Shown: one piece after another, positions 59,359 through 64,000 of the stretch
Layout of the letters: each line of letters opens with the position of its first letter
How positions within the stretch are numbered: the stretch's first letter is position 1
Source of the DNA: Xiphophorus maculatus
Taxonomy: Eukaryota > Chordata > Actinopteri > Cyprinodontiformes > Poeciliidae
DNA length: 64,000 nucleotides
Assembly (NCBI RefSeq): GCF_002775205.1
Contig: NC_036460.1
Location: 434,501 to 498,500 of the forward strand
Direction: 5' to 3'
Notes under the pieces: model-generated
Seen by the model: the letters and a program-made list of their open reading frames with translations, nothing else
Databases searched by the model: none
What the model was told of the DNA's origin: nothing
Made by a program: the position numbers and the translations under genes

Positions 59359-60396
59359 CTCTGTGGCAAACACTCGCTGCTCCATGGGCTCAGGGACGAT
59401 GAACACCGGCTGATACAGACTGTCCTTCACAAAACTGAGAGGAGGGACGGCGATGGAGGAGTCATGTTTCTGACTGTTTGAGCAGAAGAGACAGAGGTTT
59501 GGTTCAGGAACGGAGCGCTCCACAGACATGCTCAGAGAGACGCTCGGCACACCAGATAGGAAACATGCTTCTACTTGCCTTCCAGAACACAAACATGGAG
59601 CTGAGAGAGAACAGGAAACACAAAAACCATCAAACCATCACACTGTCAAAGCCTTACGGGTCAAACTTGTTCTTCTCCAGGCGCTGCTCCGCTTTGGCCA
59701 GGTTACAGTCGGCCATTTTGTTTTTGATCATGGACCCGTTGTCGCTGCTCTTGTCTGCCAGCGCTGCGTTTTTGTTGGACACTTTATATGAACCCCCAGG
59801 GAGAAGAAAGGCCTCCTTCTCCTTCAGGCTGCACACCGGCGCCCCCGCCAGGCTCCCGTTATTGGGGACGCCTCCGCCGACCACAGCGCTGCGGTTGTTC
59901 ACCGTCTCCAGGTCGTTCTTGACGGACCTGGACATGACTGCCAGCTTCCTGCCCCGGCGCAGCTGACGCAGGACGTGGATGGCGGCGCACACCAGGAGCG
60001 ACAGAGTCACCAGGCCGAGTGCGACGGCGGCAATCAGCGCCGGAGAGGCGTCGCCGCCATCTGGAGGTCTTGGGGAGGGAATGCTGAAGGAGTACTCACA
60101 GCGAGCGCCCATGAAGCCCGGCGGACACTGGCACACGGGGCCGGAGAAGTGGGTGTAACACCTTCCCCCGTTGCTGCAGGGGAAGAAGTCGCAGGGACTG
60201 GTGCGCGCCGAGCAGTCCTTGCCAGAGAAGCCCAGGGTGCAAGAGCAGCTGAAGTCATTGATGCCATCCAGGCAGGTGCCGGCATTGCGGCAGGGGTTGC
60301 CAGCACAGTCGTCGATGTTGGTCTCACAGAGAGTCCCGGTGAAGCCCGAGCGACACTGGCACACGACCCGGCTACCGAGGTCCAGACACCGCGCAC
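59359..60396 (-). CDS. dlc: Delta-family Notch ligand, C-terminal exons (deltaC-like), partial
   Basis: Single-pass membrane ligand for Notch. Exon A 60396-59658 begins after a strong acceptor (cctcccctctgcag) with the second half of one EGF repeat, then two full EGF repeats ([19 protein letters not shown]..., [12 protein letters not shown]...). A juxtamembrane stretch, a membrane helix ([20 protein letters not shown]), a basic stop (RQLRRGRK) and the cytoplasmic tail follow. Donor GTAAGG is at 59657. Exon B 59473-59359 joins in phase (FDP/QKHDSS...) and ends at FATE with GTGAGG next. The Delta PDZ ligand ATEV thus needs a final Val from a further exon; read through, the frame gives FATEVRL then stop. 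The [11 protein letters not shown] and FATEV region points to deltaC, from memory only. The DSL domain and other EGF exons lie beyond the right edge. Confidence 0.85.
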
Positions 60397-61279
60397 CTGC
60401 AGAGGGGAGGAGACGGGGTCAGCTACAGACACCTGGAGTCAAGATATGCTGATGTCAGCATGACGTATTCAGGGACGCCTGGCCAAGCCATCACACAACG
60501 AGCTAACAGCTACCGGCTAACTGTGGGAGGAGCCCAGAACACACAGGAACTACGGACAACGTCCATCTCCAGGCAGGAAGGCCAGGACGTGAACCAGCAA
60601 TGCAACAGCGCCAGCAACTATCACCAAGTTGCCTTGTGCACAAAATGCATGAAGCAGGAATCAACCTGTAGGGGGCGCAACTGAGGGAAAAGAGAAAACT
60701 GCTGCACAACTATGTTGGATAAAGATTTAATTTTGACAGGAATTCTTTAAGAAACATATTTCAAGCATAAATATCAGACTTATGAAATATTTAGACCAGC
60801 TTACAGGCAGCTAGGTCATTGATTCTCATCTCTCTTCTCTTCTCCTTCTGGGATTTCTCCCATTGAGATCAATTTCTCCAGACAAAGTTATGAACAATGA
60901 TGTAAATTTTCTGCATTGTTTTAGAATTTCAGCAGCAGTGGAAATGAAGTCCAAACATTGAGGAATTCAAGTCGGAGCAACAGGAACGTTTAAGACTTTT
61001 ATTGCTAGCGAAGATGTTTGACTCGGCTCTTCTCTCGTTGTAGTGGAAGGTTGTTTACAGCACAAGCAACTTCCAGCTTCATAGCGGTGAAGCTAACTGC
61101 AAAACGTTACAGCTAAACTTTAGCGCTTCGATAAAATCAGATCCAGTCGTTTAAAATTTTAAAGCCTCCAGAAGTTTTCTGTGAAGCCGAAGGTCCAGAC
61201 AGTCTGGGGAGCAAAGAGGCTAGCAGAGCAGGCTAGCTTAACATGCTGATTAAATATCATTTTCTTTATGTTGCTGCAC
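60397..61279 (-). other. Intron of the Delta gene, unique part
   Basis: Unique sequence without a further Delta exon. Short frames here have no EGF pattern. Confidence 0.5.
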
Positions 61280-61700
61280 CTTAATCAATCAAATTCTATC
61301 TGTATAGAACATTTCAGCAGCAAAGTGCTTTACATCATAAAAACACAAAGTCATGCAACATAAAATCAACCATCAAAACATGACATTAAGTCAAATGCCA
61401 TCGTTAAATTCTTAATCGATTATGTTTCCATAGCAACAGGTTTTAGTCTGGATTAAAGGAACTGAGGCTTTCAGCTGGTTTTCAGTTTTCTGGAAGTTTG
61501 TTCCAGATCTGTGGTGCATAGAAGCTGAATGCTGCTTCTCCATGTTTGGTTCTGGTTCTGATGCAGAACAGAACCAGAACCAGCAGGTTGATCCAGCAGC
61601 AGATCTTTAATCTTTCAGTGATTTATAAACTAGCAGCAGATTAAAGTCTCAGTGAAGGAATGTAGAACTAGGTGGTGTAGAACTAGGTGGTGTAGAACTA
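61280..61700 (-). mobile_element. L2-like LINE fragment, left part (split by Tc1)
   Basis: Inverted copy of the family seen at 15.5-16.06 kb: aatcaatcaaattctat at the end, then tttcagcagcaaagtgcttt and cagatctgtggtgcatagaa. It continues to the gtagaactaggtggt repeats, where the Tc1 element has inserted. Confidence 0.75.
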
Positions 61701-63351
61701 CAGTTAGGGCCAGAAATATTTGGACAGTAACACAATTTTCGCGAGTTGGGCTCTGCATGCCACCGCATTGAATTTGAAATGAAACCTCTACAACAGAATT
61801 CAAGTGCAGATTGTAACGTTTAATTTAAAGGGTTGAACAAAAATATCTGATGGAAAATGTAGGAATTGTACACATTTCTTTACAAACACTCCACATTTTA
61901 GGAGCTCAAAAGTAATTGGACAAATAAACATAACCCAAACAAAATAGTTTTTTTTCAATATTTTGTTGCGAATCCTTTGGAGGCAATCACTGCCTTAAGT
62001 CTGGAACCCATGGACATCACCAAACGCTGGGTTTCCTCCTTCTTAATGCTTTGCCAGGCCTTTACAGCCGCAGCCTTCAGGTCTTGCTTGTTTGTGGGTC
62101 TTTCCGTCCGAAGTCTGGATTTGAGCAAGTGAAATGCATGCTCAATTGGGTTAAGATCTGGTGATTGACTTGGCCATTGCAGAATGTTCCACTTTTTTGC
62201 ACTCATGAACTACTGGGTAGCTTTGGCTGTATGCTTGGGGTCATTGTCCATCTGTACTGTGAAGCGCCGTCCGATCAACTTTGCAGCATTTGGCTGAATC
62301 TGGGCTGAAAGTATATCCCGGTACACTTCAGAATTCATCCGGCTACTCTTGTCTGCTGTTATGTCATCAATAAACATAAGTCACCCAGTGCCATTGAAAG
62401 CCATGCATGCCCATGCCATCACGTTGCCTCCACCATGTTTTACAGAGGATGTGGTGTGCTTTGGATCATGTGCCGTTCCCTTTCTTCTCCAAACTTTTTT
62501 CTTCCCATCATTCTGGTACAGGTTGATCTTTGTCTCATCTGTCCATAGAATACTTTTCCAGAACTGGGCTGGCTTCTTGAGGTGTTTTTCGGCAAATTTA
62601 ACTCTGGCCTGTCTATTTTTGGAATTGATGAATGGTTTGCATCTAGATGTGAACCCTTTGTATTTACTTTCATGGAGTCTTCTCTTTACTGTTGACTTAG
62701 AGACAGATACACCTACTTCCCTGAGAGTGTTCTGGACTTCAGTTGATGTTGTGAACGGGTTCTTCTTCACCAAAGAAAGTATGCGGCGATCATCCACCAC
62801 CGTTGTCTTCCGTGGACGCCCAGGCCTTTTTGAGTTCCCAAGCTCACCAGTGAATTCCTTTTTTCTCAGAATGTACCCGACTGTTGATTTTGCTACTCCA
62901 AGCATGTCTGCTATCTCTCTGATGGATTTTTTCTTTTTTTTCAGCCTCAGGATGTTCTGCTTCACCTCAATTGAGAGTTCCTTTGACCGCATGTTGTCTG
63001 GTCACAGCAACAGCTTCCAAATGCAAAACCACACACCTGGAATCAACCCCAGACCTTTTAACTACTTAATTGATTACAGGTTAACGAGGGAGACGCCTTC
63101 TGAGTTAATTGCAGCCCTTAGAGTCCATTGTCCAATTACTTTTGGTCCCTTGAAAAAGAGGAGGCTATGCATTACAGAGCTATGATTCCTAAACCCTTTC
63201 TCCGATTTGGATGTGGAAACTCTCATATTGCAGCTGGGAGTGTGCACTTTCAGCCCATATTATACATATAATTGTATTTCTGAACATGTTTTTGTAAACA
63301 GCTAGAATAACAAAACTTGTGTCACTGTCCAAATATTTCTGGCCCTAACTG
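61701..63351 (-). mobile_element. Tc1-type transposon, full length, 1,651 bp
   Basis: The ends are perfect 28-bp inverted repeats beginning CAGTTAGGGCCAGAAATATT, and TA target duplications sit at 61699-61700 and 63352-63353. The flanks rejoin to an unbroken gtagaactaggtggtgtag repeat, so the empty site can be read directly. It inserted in an L2-like LINE within an intron of the Delta gene. Confidence 0.95.
61955..62992 (-). pseudogene. Tc1 transposase with two premature stops
   Basis: One continuous frame of 345 codons, the usual length, with N-terminal paired-like helix-turn-helix domains (SIREIADMLGVAKSTVGYIL), a GRPRK hook and a DDE domain (WTDET, DNDPKHTA, NPIEH). It is broken only by TGA at 62383-62381 and TAG at 62212-62210; I see no frameshift. 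A plus-strand frame of 278 codons (62349-63185) is its shadow. The gene is non-functional as it stands. Confidence 0.9.
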
Positions 63352-63480
63352 TAGGTGGTGTAGAACTAGGTGGTGTCTCTATCCTCCTGGTTCTAGTCAG
63401 AACTCCAGCAGCAGCGTTCTGGACCGTGTGTTTTTGTCAGTCAGACCTGCTGCTCCGGCTGGATGAGTTTCTCGTTCTTA
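63352..63480 (-). mobile_element. L2-like LINE fragment, right part
   Basis: Continues the fragment at 61280-61700: ggtggtgtagaactaggtgg, then cctcctggttctagtcagaa, as in the copy at 46.3 kb. Confidence 0.7.
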
Positions 63481-64000
63481 AAGGAGCCTCACCGTTAGTC
63501 TGTTGCTTGTACTAGACCACCAGCCTAAAGGCTCCTGACTCCTGATTGGATCAGAAACACCTGAACAACTGAAACCCAACATGTTTCACCGTTGCTCTAG
63601 TAATAAAGTCTTCACCTTATCTGACCTTTGACCCTGTCCTTGAAGCTTTGGAGTTGCTGCAGTTTTGTCAGAAATGTTTCCAGCTTCATCGCCGGAACCA
63701 CTATGGAGCTACTGGTTCCGGCCCGCTCCATAACAGAACCTGACTTTACATCTGCAAGAACCAGAAATATTTGCTCCAACATGAAAATGATCCCATGTTG
63801 ATCCCATCCCACTGTTATGGCCAATAACCAATATTCACTATTTGTAAGTCATTCAACTGTCATTGTTGTCGGGAATTAATGGCTTACATGAAAACAGGGT
63901 CAAAGGTCAAACCTCCAGCTGTTATTAGGGACTTTGCTGTTCTGTTTATCACAGCTACTGGACTGAACATCAGGAACGAGCAGCAGAGATCCGAACTGGG
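63481..64000. other. Right edge, presumed intron of the Delta gene
   Basis: Unique sequence. No Delta exon or other feature is recognised. Confidence 0.4.

Noticed and set aside
62349..63185. 278-codon plus-strand frame
   Set aside because: It is the antisense of the Tc1 transposase, which has the recognisable domains on the minus strand.

Overview
The window is vertebrate, almost certainly teleost, nuclear DNA. Its genes are small and split by many short introns. Microsatellites and minisatellites are dense, and the mobile elements are fish types: Tc1, hAT, a TTAA-flanked MITE, L2/Rex-like LINEs and a LINE with a restriction-like endonuclease. No bacterial-style gene organisation is present. 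Most open frames longer than 100 codons are tandem repeats, so I built genes from exons with matching splice sites and phases.

Layout. (1) 1-5 kb, minus strand: a complete eight-coding-exon RNase T2 gene (about 271 aa), with a MITE and two tandem repeats in its introns. (2) 6.6-10.05 kb, plus: a complete four-exon cytochrome c oxidase subunit 7A gene. (3) 12.15-12.84 kb, plus: a three-exon reading frame for a 55-aa single-pass membrane protein that I do not recognise. (4) 13-16 kb: a very long TATC/TA microsatellite abutting a LINE endonuclease fragment, then an L2-like LINE 3' end. (5) 19-20.5 kb, plus: an 11-finger C2H2 zinc-finger exon. (6) 22.9-25.7 kb, minus: calcineurin B homologous protein (chp2-like). 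All exons but the first are found, and two of its introns appear to start with GC. (7) 26-43 kb: no firm gene. This stretch carries many minisatellites, a 1.1-kb polypurine tract, a non-autonomous hAT element and a 53-copy 20-bp satellite. (8) 42.9-44.7 kb: two 205-bp inverted repeats, 99% identical, whose outer ends are made of the same 20-bp satellite unit. (9) 45-59 kb: LINE fragments, dinucleotide repeats and long unique sequence with only weak exon candidates. (10) 59.36-60.40 kb, minus: the last EGF repeats, transmembrane segment and cytoplasmic tail of a Delta-type Notch ligand (deltaC-like). Its 5' exons lie beyond the right edge. A nearly intact Tc1 element sits in its intron, inside an older L2 fragment.

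The genes are not one pathway: extracellular/lysosomal RNA turnover, respiratory chain, DNA-binding regulator, Na/H-exchanger cofactor and Notch signalling. In human, relatives of chp2, cox7a1 and Delta occur as CHP1 and DLL4 on 15q15 and COX7A1 and DLL3 on 19q13, so the block looks like part of that paralogous chromosome group (recalled knowledge, not checked here). The strongest novelty leads are the inverted-repeat/satellite structure at 41.9-44.7 kb, the 55-aa membrane protein and the two GC-AG introns of the chp2-like gene.
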